A stretch of 64,000 nucleotides of DNA from Himantopus leucocephalus. Its lineage: Eukaryota > Chordata > Aves > Charadriiformes > Recurvirostridae. The position numbers were made by a program, and so were the translations under genes. The notes below the pieces were generated by a model. That model was not told the origin of the DNA. It ran no database searches and saw only the letters and a program-made list of their open reading frames with translations. Positions 51,601 to 62,885 of the stretch are shown in pieces (the stretch's first letter is position 1; every line of letters begins with the position of its first letter). Where the stretch lies: assembly GCA_003993805.1 (NCBI GenBank), contig RSEF01000031.1, positions 56,426,600-56,490,599 of the forward strand. The letters run 5' to 3'.

Positions 51601-54324
51601 CCAGGAGACCTATTATGTATTGCTTACCAAACAGTAAATTCGGTAGTGATGTCACTCAGGAAAAATCCAAACAGCAACTGGCAGCTAGGTTCCCGGAGCT
51701 ACCCACTCTGCAGTGCCGGACAGAGAGATGTCCACGTGTGGTTGCTTTGCATTGGATATTTCATGCATTTCTTATTTCCTAAAGTAGGTGATCATCAGTT
51801 TTCAATGGTTTGTTTTGACCTTATTCAATGGAAAATGAGGTGCTATTTCTGGCATGCTTATGAACCTACTGTTTAGTCCTAAAAGTTTTGCAAGAAAAGG
51901 GATAATAAATAGTTATTCACTTCCACTGAATAGCTTTGTAGATTATGTGCTGAGGGCAGTAACAGCTGCTTCTCGTTACCAAAAAGGCCTCCTACCATGT
52001 GTACTGCTAACACACCGAGCTAAGGTCAAGCCGAGTAGCAGGTTTTTTTCCTCAACGTTGTTTAAAAGCTTTTAAATAAAACCATATTAGAAATACAGTC
52101 ACCTCTGGTAACTGATTTTCAAAACTGAAGTTAGAAGAGCTGTGAGGTTTTGAAAAATCTTCTTTGTTCCTGATTTGGAAGGCTTTTTCTTTTCTGTGTT
52201 AAAACACTGGGCTGCCTTTATGCTGCTAAACTCTGGAGATTTTTCTGATCAGTTCTTGAAGCCTTTATTCACCTCCTGCTATACTTTTTTTTGTTCTACT
52301 CCACATTTTATTCACAAAAGCAGTATCATAATCTAGGGTGATAACTGTTCTGAAAACTTACACATCGCTATATTCTCCGGCAATGTGCACAGTAGGGTTT
52401 GCCCATTCCCATCCGGGCAAAGAGCACACTGAGCTCCCAGATCTGGTCCTGCTCAGTGGAGGCTGGGTTCAGAAAGAAGGAGATGGGCATCCTCAGAAAG
52501 CAGAGCTGACCCAAATTCAACACAGAGGGGAACAGAGGAGCACAACAACTTCCTTCTAAAACCATCTTGATGCCAGCGCGCCTCTCCTGAGGAGGGATTA
52601 GCACCTACATGATCTTGCCCCCCAGCTGCAGCTCCTGGTTAAGGGGCTACTGTAATCCATTGTGAATATTGTGCAACCAGTTGGTGCTAAGAATCATACT
52701 CCTGACAGAGGTTCATCCTAAAAGATATAAAATCACCTCTGTCCTGGGGGTATTTTTTTTTTCCCCCTATAATTTGAAAGGATTGCATGTAAAAAAAGCA
52801 ATCCGTTGACTAACTATAACAGAGAGAAAGTCAAAGCTCTTTGTACAGATAGGAAAGAGAACATCTGGAGCCACGACTGCTGTGGTTTCTGATCATGAAA
52901 GGTCTTTTAGAGGCTGGTAAAGTATATCTAAGCGGAGATTGTTAGCAAAACTGCCACGTAGTGTTACTAATAACCCATTATATACTTCCTCCTAGGTTAA
53001 AATGCACTTGGTACAGATACGGTACACAAAGGTGTATGGTTTTTTCCCCACTTGTTCCTGGTTGTATATTAAATGGGAGTAAGGAATAAAAATTTGTTTT
53101 TATAAAGCAGGAAAAATTTAGATATAATCACTGTCTGATCCCACAATGATGTTGCCTTTCTGTGGAAAAAATAGACAGATATCATGACAAAACTTTTTAA
53201 CTCCTTTTTTTTCTGCATTTCAGTTTCCAAACTGCCAGATCTTCCACCCTGCCCAAATCTACAGAATTAGTAGCATAAAGCTGTAAAAAGTAGATGAGTT
53301 TTATGAAGTATACAGAACACTGTTTCCTTTTAGATCACCAGACCCTACATATTTTCAAAGCTGACTTGGTGTTTACTCACAGAATTGGCTTCTGCTGGAA
53401 GAGATGACTACAGTAAAGAGACGTAGATGGGTTTGCCTGTGCCCATGGAGGCAGCTCTGTTAACAGCAATACCTTACATTTTGTGTTCAGTCTTAAGCAG
53501 CTTAGGGATTTTAGTAAATAAATTTCTGGTTAAAAATAAAATAAAATACTCTGAGCAACTTTCACACAGTGTAAAGAAATTTAACCAAGTTACTGATCAT
53601 TCCACAGCAGCTGGTACAAAGTCTTCTTCCCAGCTGCTCGGCATCTGTCATGTGCTGAATTGTCACAGCATCTCGACACAACAGAAATAGAAAAACAGCG
53701 AAGAATCCTACTACATTACTGGGTTCTCAAGTCATTCGCAGATCCTATAACTTATATAGGACTTTCAGCAGTTATCACCACATTTTTTATTTGAGTCCAA
53801 ATCTTTCTAAATAGACCCCCAAATGGTTTAGTTCATCCAGCCATGACTAGGTGGGAAGGGTTGGACACCAAACAAAGGAAAGAAAGAGAGCAGTATGTTT
53901 TACTAAAACAAATGAAACCTAGAAAAAATTTAAAACCTACCACGTTAGGGAAAACCTCTCAGAAAGTCAAAGTTTGAAGCCAATGCAGATAACAGCAAGT
54001 AAAGGTGACTTAGACCATCCATGCTTTTTTAACACTATTAAATATTTTTTAACAAGAACTGAACAAAGAAAAGCATCTTCCATTTTGGTTGACAAATTGT
54101 TTGTGATAACCCCCACTCTAATGAAAAAAATGCATGGTATACTGTTTTTAATTGCGGAAGTGAAGACTGACTTTAAAGTTCTCTGGTATTGGTTTGGTAG
54201 TCATCACTATAATCCCTGTCATTCATCTCTGCCATCAACTTTAACACAAAAAAGTACCGCAAATGGAAGGATGCACCAAAGTCTCCATCCTTCAAAGTAG
54301 ACTGTGGCAAGGAAGAGCCTCTCA
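48615..54324. other. Unique non-coding DNA
   Basis: No supported gene. A (GT)6 microsatellite lies at 49241-49252 with more TG-rich sequence to about 49268. A G5-T10-C5 string sits near 52746-52767. A segment at about 49879-49935 ('ttcagctgtgccagtggagc') faintly resembles a common sauropsid interspersed repeat but is too short to assign. Confidence 0.4.
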
Positions 54325-54440
54325 TAGGGCTCTGAAGTGATCTCATTATATTCTTTGGCCTCTCCTCAGCTTTTGACACCATTCATCTCTTTGCGCCACT
54401 TACCTCCTTCTTCAGCTTCACCAGTTAGCATGATGCACAC
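54325..54440 (+). repeat. Possible L2-like LINE reverse-transcriptase scrap
   Basis: The plus strand reads FFGLSSAFDTIHLF followed by LTSFFSFTS at about 54351-54425. This resembles the conserved 'LSAAFDTVDH' block of L2/Rex-type reverse transcriptases and the serine- and phenylalanine-rich part that follows it. The DNA 'cctctcctcagcttttgaca' is the strongest match. A stop codon follows at once and no other motif is visible, so this is a short fossil fragment at best. Confidence 0.35.
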
Positions 54441-54984
54441 GTCTTCAGAGCAGTCACTCAGACTGCTCTCAGCAGCATGGGAGAAAGACCAGTAAAAAGC
54501 AAAGGGTAACTGGGGATTCCTCAAGAACTTCACATTCATGCGTGAAGGTTTCTCCCAGTGAAACCTACCCCGGTTAATAAAGGAGGTGAGAGTGAAATAA
54601 GTAATTGTGCCAAACAGGGACATTGACAGCAATGGCTGCAAAGAGATAGCCAGGTAATAGCAGTGTGTGATGGGAAAAACTAACAAATGAATGAATGAAA
54701 AGCAGATAGCCAGTAGGATTAAGCAAGAAATACTTTAAATAAAGTCTTGCCTTATGACTATATCCAACCCCAAATACGGATGACGCCTTGTCTATCACAA
54801 TGCAGGGGGAAAAGATTTCATGTCAACTAAGTGAAAAATTAGATATTGCAGAATATCTAATAGATCTTCTACCTTCAACCTCAGAGAATGTTAAGGAACA
54901 ATTGTTACATTTAAAAGAAAATATTAATAACATAATTGGGAGAATAAATGAGTTCTTTGTGTCTAGAGAAAATTACTTTTAACA
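54441..54984. other. Unique non-coding DNA
   Basis: No supported gene. A minus-strand frame (54366-54686, 107 codons) contains a possible GT-AG bounded segment at 54404-54635, but its donor end overlaps the L2-like scrap and it has no recognisable motif. Confidence 0.35.
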
Positions 54985-55318
54985 AAGTTCTGAATGATGA
55001 TGAAATTCAAAAGGTGTAGGAAAAAAGGAATATTGTGCTAGCATTTAATAAGCATACACAACATACCATGGGAAATCATAGCCCAGTTAGCATGATTTTG
55101 ATCTAAACAAAATATTTGAAAGGCTGATGTGGGAGGTATTCACTTAGAAAGCAGCAGTGTAGCTGATGTCAATGTCAGTCTGTTTGATTTTATGGGAAAT
55201 GCATCTTGCCAGAAAAAAAAAAAAAAAAAGANNNNNNNNNNNAAAAAAAAAAAAAAAAAAGAGATTATAAATATGACTGATAAAGGTAAATATATTTACC
55301 TTATATAAACAGACGCAC
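54985..55318 (+). repeat. CR1 remnant, reverse-transcriptase region, interrupted by poly(A)
   Basis: This matches the central reverse-transcriptase region of old CR1 elements. Translated piecewise it gives GNHSPVSMI (compare the family's 'GNYRPVSLTS'), then KYLKG as a remnant of the 'K-ME' helix, then SVxFYGKCILP as a remnant of 'QHGF..GKSCL'. At DNA level the clearest pieces are 'gggaaatcatagcccagtta' near 55070, 'ggctgatgtgggaggtattc' near 55121 and, beyond the A-runs, 'gagattataaatatgactga' near 55261. The expected CR1 bases between 'cttgcc' and 'gagatta' are missing and replaced by A-runs and the assembly gap. Stops and frameshifts make it a dead copy. Confidence 0.75.
55213..55260. other. 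Poly(A) runs flanking an 11-N assembly gap
   Basis: An A17 run (55213-55229), then 'ga', eleven Ns (55232-55242) and an A18 run (55243-55260). The Ns mean the assembler or base caller failed in the homopolymer, so the true length and content are unknown. A poly(A)-bearing insertion may be collapsed here. Confidence 0.98.
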
Positions 55319-58300
55319 TACAGCAGTTGGCATGCTGGCCCATACCCAGGGCATGAAAACCGGTTATGTACAGGGGTTTGTTTTGTAGTAGCCACAACTT
55401 TGCAGCAGCCACACCAATAGTCTTCAAGTGGTTCTGCTGCTTTTCTCTCAGCAGCTAGGTATCTTCCTTTGTACCATGGTTTAACATTTTTCTCCACTCC
55501 ACACCAGTGCATTGCAGAATTCGTCACTCAGTATTTCTGATGGCAAAGGCTTGTGACAAGATTCTCAGACCCTTCTGAATTCCTCCTGTGTAATTTATAC
55601 CCTCTCTAAAACCTACTGTGTTACCAAAGTAGTGCAAAGGGTTCTTCACATCAAAGAGAACCATGAAGTGGTTATATTTCACTGTTATTGATTTTAACAC
55701 TCTTTAGCTGGAACTTAAGCCTAATGTTTTTCTCCTAGCACTACAAGCAAAAAATCTCAAATTCTTGAACATAGTTTGCGTCTTTTCTGTATCAACTCTT
55801 TTTAACTGGACCATCATTATCTCTGAAAGAAGAAAAATAATAACTTTTGTATTTGAAGAATGCTTCAGTGAAATGATCCATATCTTAACAGAGGAGGTTT
55901 GGAAATCCACAAAGAGAAAACACTAAAATAAAATTCTTCTTAAAACATATATGCATAGATGATGTATCTGGTGGAACTCTGTAATCAGAAGCAAACTCAT
56001 ACATTTATCTTATGATGCAATGGACTTCCTCACCCCTGTCTACCCTTGCATCCTACCCCAAAATTAAAGACCCATATATAATTTTATGGAACCATGAAAA
56101 GCCGCTAAGAAAGAAAATAATGAAGCATAAAAATGCATAGAAATCCAAGCCACAAACCACAGTACATCTCTCAGTAAGTAGTAAGCATGTCAAAATCATT
56201 TAAGAAGTGGGGGAAAGGTTTGCAACCTTGTTAAGAATTTTCACGGTCTAAATCTTATTTTCTTTTTTCCCCTGTGAAACTTCATCAGTAGGAAGGATTC
56301 TTCCAAAATTGGTAAGTACAGCCTGGAAAAATCAACTACACTATGACGAACCAAGATACCATAAATATATCTCTAATCTATGTGGTTTGGAAATGCAATT
56401 TAGAAAGAGATTGCTAATTAATAATTCTTGCATTCCACAAAGCAAAATGTTTTTTTGTCTAAATATCCCTACAGCACTCTTAATATCCAGACATACCACA
56501 GCATCCAGTGTGGTATGGCTTTATTCCTATTGTATGAACTGTATTGCACTCATGCTTCATGGACTCTCACTAGTCACTGAGTGGCTCTGAATTTCTATGA
56601 ATTTATTATGGGGAGATGAAATAATGAACATGTAGAATTTTATTGAAAGCCTACATATAATTTAATTTTTTTATATTTTACAGAACTATTAGACTTTTGG
56701 ACAAATGCATTTACCAAGTATAATTTTTAGATGGAACGGTTCTAGAATCGATAATCTTGTTGAAAAATACAGGGAGTTACCATAGTAATTCTTATTTAAT
56801 TACTGGCATATTGTTACGGTCTTTATTCACAGTCAAGATGAATCTGAATTATACATTTTCTTGAAGATCTTCTGATCCTTGTTTGAACCTGGGAATTATT
56901 TTCCTTGAGTATGATGTGGCTCTATTCTGCACCTGTCTTCACCTTCCCATAAAATATTCATAAGAAAATATTCTTTTTTGCTCACCTGGTAATTTCATTT
57001 TATTCATTCAATACTTTAATTAACTATCTCTTGAGGTTGCAAATAGTATTCATAACTCTGGAGATAGATATGATGCTGATTTATCTTACCAAATTGAATT
57101 CCAGTTAGAGTTCTGCAGCAGAAAAATGTAGTTAAATCAAGAAGAGTATCAGGAGTTCAACTAAAATTAGGCAAAGAGAATAAGGTAAAACCTTGGGAAA
57201 TGTCTGTCTCTCTCTCTTCACTTCTGATCCGAACTCATCATCTCTTCTCCTCAAAAAAAACACAAAAAAAAAAAACCCAAAAGAGAGGGGTGGACAGGAT
57301 CCACCTTTAGTTTTTAATTCCTTATTAGAAGAAGAAAAAGTCTTTTCTGTTGGTATTCACTAGTTATTTACTAGTCCAGTAAAATTGGACCCTGCAATTT
57401 AGCTGCACTACGTGCAAATCACAAAACAGCGCACCAAACAGCACTCCAAGCAGCTGCCAGACGGTCCTTGAGTTGGGTCAGCTTGCGTTTTCACCTACTA
57501 CTGGTTGTATGTCAAGTTCATCTCCCATGAACAATGACAATAAATGCTGGCAGAGGTGGGGCTTTTTTGGTTTTTGTTTTTGGTTTTGGTTTTTTTTGAT
57601 TGTATGATATCACAAAGACTACTGAAAACAACAGTTTGCGCATGGACTACCAATTTAAAACCCCATTACTGTTTTCCATGGCTCAGAATCACTTGTAGCT
57701 AGGAATTTAGTTTTGGAAAAACCTGTGTCATAGCAGCAGCTCTTCTGGCCTGGCATTCAGTACACCAACTGGACCATTTCAAAGGCAATTACGCAGTTCA
57801 CTTCAAAACTGAAACCACATGGTTGCTGAGCAGAGACAGATAGGACTGTAGGCGGAAAATTAGAAAGCACCGCTTCCCCAAAGTGCATTTCATGGCCAAA
57901 TATAAAGGTATTTTAACTTCCAAATAGTATTATGTAGAAGTAATGAGTGGAACACCGAGCTCGATGCTTGGTGAAGCACTCCCAGATCTGTATGTAAAGT
58001 ATGCAATCTATCCCCTGCAAAGAAAATCTGACCTTTCACTGTTGCAGTGACTTCCCAGCTGGTATTTTAAACCTAGCTAGCATAGATTATACCCAACATG
58101 CTCCACTCCCCCTGGGAACAAACAGCTCAGAAAGCACTTCTGGCTATATTTTACATTTCAGAAAGTAATCACTGACCAAAAGTTGAGTGGTCATCACCCA
58201 GAAAATGACAAGGGCTACTAAACTAGCCTACTGTATAGAAATGTATTTTCTTAAAGAAATTGGTTTGTCATGTTGTTAAACTTCGAGGGTATTTAAATGT

Positions 58301-58359
58301 GGATAAGCGAAGATTTTTATCAGGGATGTTATAATGCTTTTGGAAACCTCCTTTCATAG
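55319..58359. other. Unique non-coding DNA with A- and T-rich low-complexity patches
   Basis: No supported gene. An A/C-rich tract lies at about 57253-57282 and a T/G tract (ggtttttgtttttggttttg) at about 57561-57598. The two patches are 280 bases apart and roughly complementary in composition. Short frames at 55318-55527, 55704-55910 and 56309-56590 are unremarkable. Confidence 0.4.
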
Positions 58360-58596
58360 ATAACTTACAATTATCAGCTGCATCCAGGCATCATTGCTCA
58401 GTTGAACCGGCTTTCTTTCTGGCAGACCTACTACAGAAACCAAATTTACTGTGAAAACTATAAGCTGCAGGTGTTAGAGGCCAGAATTCAAGTTGAACAT
58501 AGGATAGCTTCCAACTTCTACCATGTTAATGAAAAAGACTTTCTTCTGGATTTTCTAGAAGAACTAATGCCTCTATATGCAAACAGCTCCAGATAG
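58360..58596 (+). CDS. Candidate terminal coding exon, unidentified protein
   Basis: I do not recognise this protein. A plausible acceptor ('aacctcctttcatag') is followed by exactly 79 in-frame codons ending in TAG. The 78-residue peptide begins ITYNYQLHPGIIAQL, has an aromatic- and charge-rich middle (FWQTYYRNQIYCENYKLQ), then a helix-like VLEARIQVEHRI, and ends DFLEELMPLYANSSR. The composition is that of a folded, mostly helical domain, unlike most fortuitous frames here. A canonical AATAAA starts 30 bases after the stop. No upstream exon on this strand could be identified. An old retrocopy or chance are alternatives. Confidence 0.32.
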   Translation: MTYNYQLHPGIIAQLNRLSFWQTYYRNQIYCENYKLQVLEARIQVEHRIASNFYHVNEKDFLLDFLEELMPLYANSSR

Positions 58597-58625
58597 AATC
58601 TGAACATGGAATTAGATCCACACAA

Positions 58626-58631
58626 AATAAA
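58626..58631 (+). terminator. Candidate poly(A) signal AATAAA
   Basis: A canonical AATAAA lies 30 bases downstream of the stop of the candidate terminal exon at 58360-58596. This is unusually close, giving a very short 3' UTR, but the spacing is possible. Meaningful only if that exon is real. Confidence 0.25.
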
Positions 58632-59511
58632 ACCACCCAACAGCACCATGGGCTCTTCCTCCATAACTTAATCAAGGCTACAACTGCTGCCCTTCAGATT
58701 CATTCCCTGTAGATGCACACCATTCTCACAGGAGACATTGTTTTTGGCTAACTTGCCCTGCACAGGCCCTCTCCCAACCTTAAGGGGTAGAAATAGTAGG
58801 ATATACAGAACTCCCTGCCCTTTGGATGCACTCTTTCCATGGAAGGAAGGTAACAAAAATCTTCATAAGTCCTGTTTAGGGATGGGGAAGTTGAAGCTAG
58901 GCACAGTTCTTGACCCATTTATCTGTACATGAAGAACGCGCTCACGAAACATAGAGGTGCTGACTGTGGAATGTCTCCTCAGGGGAGCAAGAGGGCTTGG
59001 AAGCAAAGACACTGCAGTCTTACAGTGTGTAACACTGAGCATGCACCACCACAAGAGAAGTACATTTATCCTTAAGATTCCCTGCTGAGTACGCCTGTAA
59101 CAGACACAACACTTTCAGCAGAATATGGAAATATCATTTGCACACCAAGTGATGAGTCAACAGCCAGGGAAAAAAAAAAGACCAAATACTTTCAGAATGA
59201 ACAAACCACATTCAAACCATACTGCCATTGTCTGTTTTTTCTAGCAGCCATACAGCTAAACCTCCAGTTTCTTGAGCGTTTCTGATCATCCCTGAATTCC
59301 ACAGGGCTTAGGATAATCATTAACAGCCAGGATGGATGAATGCTGCAAAGTCCAGAGCTTGCAATCCTCTTAGACAATTGTTTGGGTTTTCAAACTAGCA
59401 TGAGTCTATAAAATTTCATTCCTTTAATTTAAACCATTTTTCTCTCCCAAGAGCAGTTCAGTTTAAAAACAGAGGCTTTTTCTAACTAAGAAAAAGCCTG
59501 TATGTGTAAAT
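58632..59511. other. Unique non-coding DNA
   Basis: No gene or known repeat recognised. Short overlapping frames on both strands near 58668-59054 have no motifs. Confidence 0.4.
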
Positions 59512-59573
59512 AATACAGATAATCCTGTATGTATTCCTTTAAAATACAGATAATCCTGTATGTATTCCTTTAA
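59512..59573. repeat. Perfect 31-bp tandem duplication
   Basis: A 31-base unit beginning 'aatacagataatcctgtatg' and ending 'tattcctttaa' occurs twice in direct succession without mismatch. The next three bases (aat) start a third copy that then diverges. A 'cctgtatgtgt' just upstream (59498) may be the seed of the slippage. Confidence 0.95.
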
Positions 59574-62500
59574 AATGGCTAAACTACCATAAAAGTGAAT
59601 GCTACATGTATCTAATTTAAGACGTGAATTTCTTTTCTTCTCTATTTCTACCCAGTTTTATGGGAAAGGAGAGAATCATCCACCTTTTCATTTTGCTGCT
59701 CCACCTTCTTTCTAATTCACTTTTTTATTTGTGTATTGGATTGTCCATAAAGCTTTTTTTTTCTCTTTTTTTTACTTAATCACTCATGAAAAACATAAGC
59801 TCAAGAACATTTGTGTTCTAACTGAACTTTTAAACTCCTTATTTTCTGGTAGGTTAGAAATTAGGCAAATTGAATACACACATTTCTAATAAAAAATTCC
59901 TGAACATATTTAATTTAAATAAAAAACAAAAAAAAACTCCACCAAACTTAGGACAGATGTTAAAATCCCCATTACAACAAAAGCAAACACCCTTGATGCA
60001 GAACACAGTGCAAGTTTTCGCCGTATACATATTGTGGCTGGCAGTCCTCAGTACATGACAACCCTGTGCTAACAACATGACCATTTACATGGACAACATG
60101 CAACACACACTTAGACAAGCATTTTATGAGGTATGACTGAAACATAAGACATTTTAAATGTAACTGACACACAAAAAACTTTAATCAAATATAAGGAATA
60201 CATAAATTTTTCTTCTTTAAAAGCTTTGATAAGCTCCTTCTTCCAAGTCATCTGCAGACGGGACATACGGTGCCACTGCATTGCAAAGAACCACAACTGA
60301 TTTCTGAGCCAACAAATAAATCTCCATAAACCAAACGAAAACCTGAAGACAAAGATCCTGAAAGAGCCAATATCTAGTCAGCACTCTGTGGAAACACCAC
60401 AGAGATTAAATGATTGTAGCTCACTGAAAGAGAACCCATTCCCAGAGTTCATCTCCTTAACTACATTTTCAACCACATCATCTATTTACCTTTCTTTTCA
60501 TCAGGAACACATGCAAAGAAACTTTATGCAGGTTATAGTTTCATTTAAAAAATCTAACATGACATACAGCAAGAAGAATTAGTTCTCTTGTTACAAAATG
60601 TAAAGAAATGATAGGACATTCTTCATCCATGCAGGACCTCTGAGCATCTTCCCTCATTCTCCCTCCAGCCAGCAAAATACCATAGATATAGTCAAAGTCC
60701 CACCATCCACACTTTTTTCAATCTAACCAAAAGGCTGCTGTGGAGGGCCACAAAGCAACTCTCCTCTCCGAGAGGATATTCCTTGAGTGAATAGCAATAA
60801 TTTGTGAAAGATAAACAAAATACTAGTTTTCAGGGTCATGGTTATACCTGGTACATGGCAGTGAAGGCACTAGTCTGGGTTTGTAAGAATATAGATTTGT
60901 TAGACTGTATCTGAACTGAAATCAATGGCAAATTTCTCCATGCATCTGTGAATCCAGTTCTGGATGACTTGTTCAGCACAGATACAAAATTAATTTGGTC
61001 TCATATTTTTATAAAAAGGCACCTTATATTTTCAAAAGTATCTTAGGCAAAGTATATACCTGTGAAAGGAAATACATACCTGTATCTACATTATGCAATC
61101 ACGTTTCTTCCCAGACTGTGAAATATAAATATTAGAAGGACCTAGGACTAGTTCATAAATATTAGCTGTGGTCTTTTTTTGAATGAGAAATATCAATGGA
61201 GCACCAGTATCCACAGAGGAAGAAGTCAGCTTGTTATTGGCTCCCAAAAAGCTAGTCCACTAATTAGTACGTATTGTGCAGAACCAGCTGGAAACTACAG
61301 TTTTGACTGTTTGTGAATTCCACCCTGCCTTCAGTAAGTTAAACAGTCTCCCAGTCTCTTATTCAGCATTGTAACCTCCCTTACTAATGAAACTACATAT
61401 TAAAAGGGAAACAAATCTTAGTATCGAGATTTGTATCATGTGCATGGCTGTCCCTTCGGCATAATGAGCCTTAACTCTGCCCTATAACGACACTAAAAAG
61501 ACTACAGAATGATTTCTATTGTTGTACAGGCATTTGTGAACTACACATGTTTAAAAAACAAACCTAAATTATTGGGATCTTGGCACAGGGTAACACTCAT
61601 GTTACCCAAGTCTCACATACAGAGTGATCTGTTGGAAAGCTAACAGGAGTTTCTGTTTCAAGAATCCTCATGATAGCATCATCAGCTGGATCAGGTGAAC
61701 CTCCTCCTCTGCTGAATTCCTAAAAATTCACCTAGCAGTGGTCCTTACATAACCACTATAGCATATGAATGATCCATCACCACTGAGTTTTCTTAAACTA
61801 CATTCAAAATAACCCTTAACACCTTAACTACATACAAAATACTGTCCTATGGGACCATTTCTGTACCCCCTGGAACAGTTTCTACCAACACTTTACGAGT
61901 GCCTTATCTACTGACAATTTGCTCAGCTCTGCAGCAGGAACTGCCTGGGGAGTCTCTAGAGTGGATTATCCACCTGGGAGGCTAATAGACACATTTAGGT
62001 ACACAAATAGGTCTGGACGCAGCAGGAGCTGCCAGAGGACCTTTGGGACCACCCAATACCCAAACTGGGAAAGCTACTGTACCAATTAGCCATATAGTGA
62101 ATTTGGAAGATGGCCAGGAGCTCAGTCAGGCACCTTGGGTCAGGTTTAGTCCATTGTTTCAAACTGTTCACAATCTCAGCTATGTAGATGATTAGCTAGT
62201 GTCCTGGACCACATGGAGTATTAATGCCTCAAGTGCATCAGGTGTGTGTATGAGTGCTGTCCAGATACCCAGCTACACCACCATTAGGACAAACTTAATT
62301 ACAAAACTCAAGTTTCATAGCTCTTGCCACAGTACAAGTTTGTGGTACCAGATGAGATTAAATTTTGCTAAGAGATCTGTTTTCACTTAACAGGAAAAGG
62401 CATTTTCCCTTTTAATTTCTCTCAAGGTCAAGGTTCCCTTAAACTTGTCTGTACAGAAGTTCATAATCTTGCACTAAAAGATCAATTCAGTCCTGTTCAG

Positions 62501-62699
62501 GTCCATTTTGCCCAAATTGTAAATCTTGAATCAGACTACAACACGCTTAAACTCCTTTTCACCGTTATCTCACTTCACATGAGATTTTAGTCATGTTCCC
62601 TTATTTCAATATTCTTATAGTTGTTATCCTGGTTTGGTTTACATTTTTGTTTATTTATTTTGCCTGGGAATAAATTGAAAAATAACTGGAAATGGACAT
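59574..62699. other. Unique non-coding DNA
   Basis: No supported gene. Several T-runs at 59752-59775 and A-rich sequence at 59905-59936. The segment at about 61990-62020 ('tttaggtacacaaataggtc') faintly recalls a 'taggcacctaaatgggtc' repeat but cannot be assigned. Confidence 0.4.
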
Positions 62700-62885
62700 T
62701 GAGAATCTGGAGCCCCAAATTCTTTTCCCCTGACTCTGCCACCAACTCACTGTGTGCTCTTGGTCATGTGATCAGTGAAATGGGAATAATGACAATAATA
62801 GAGAGAAGTGGTAACTTTCTCATAGTTGAGTGCACTCATTGTGAGAAAACATTTTATAGAATCTTTAAAGCCATAGTATTATATG
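62700..62885 (+). repeat. MIR-like SINE remnant
   Basis: A plus-strand series matches the MIR consensus core: 'ctggagcc' near 62707, 'gactctgccaccaactcact' near 62732 with 'gtgtgctcttggtca' directly after (consensus 'tgtgtgaccttgggcaagt'), 'gaaatgggaataatgacaat' near 62777 (consensus 'aaatggggataataata'), 'tctcatagttgag' near 62818 (consensus 'ctcatagggttg') and 'tgtgagaaaacattttatag' near 62840. The 'cctcagtttcctcatctg' block between 'ggtcatgtgatc' and 'gaaatggg' is mostly deleted. The tRNA-derived head with the B box is not recognisable. The 115-codon frame at 62621-62968 spans it and is not a gene. Confidence 0.65.
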
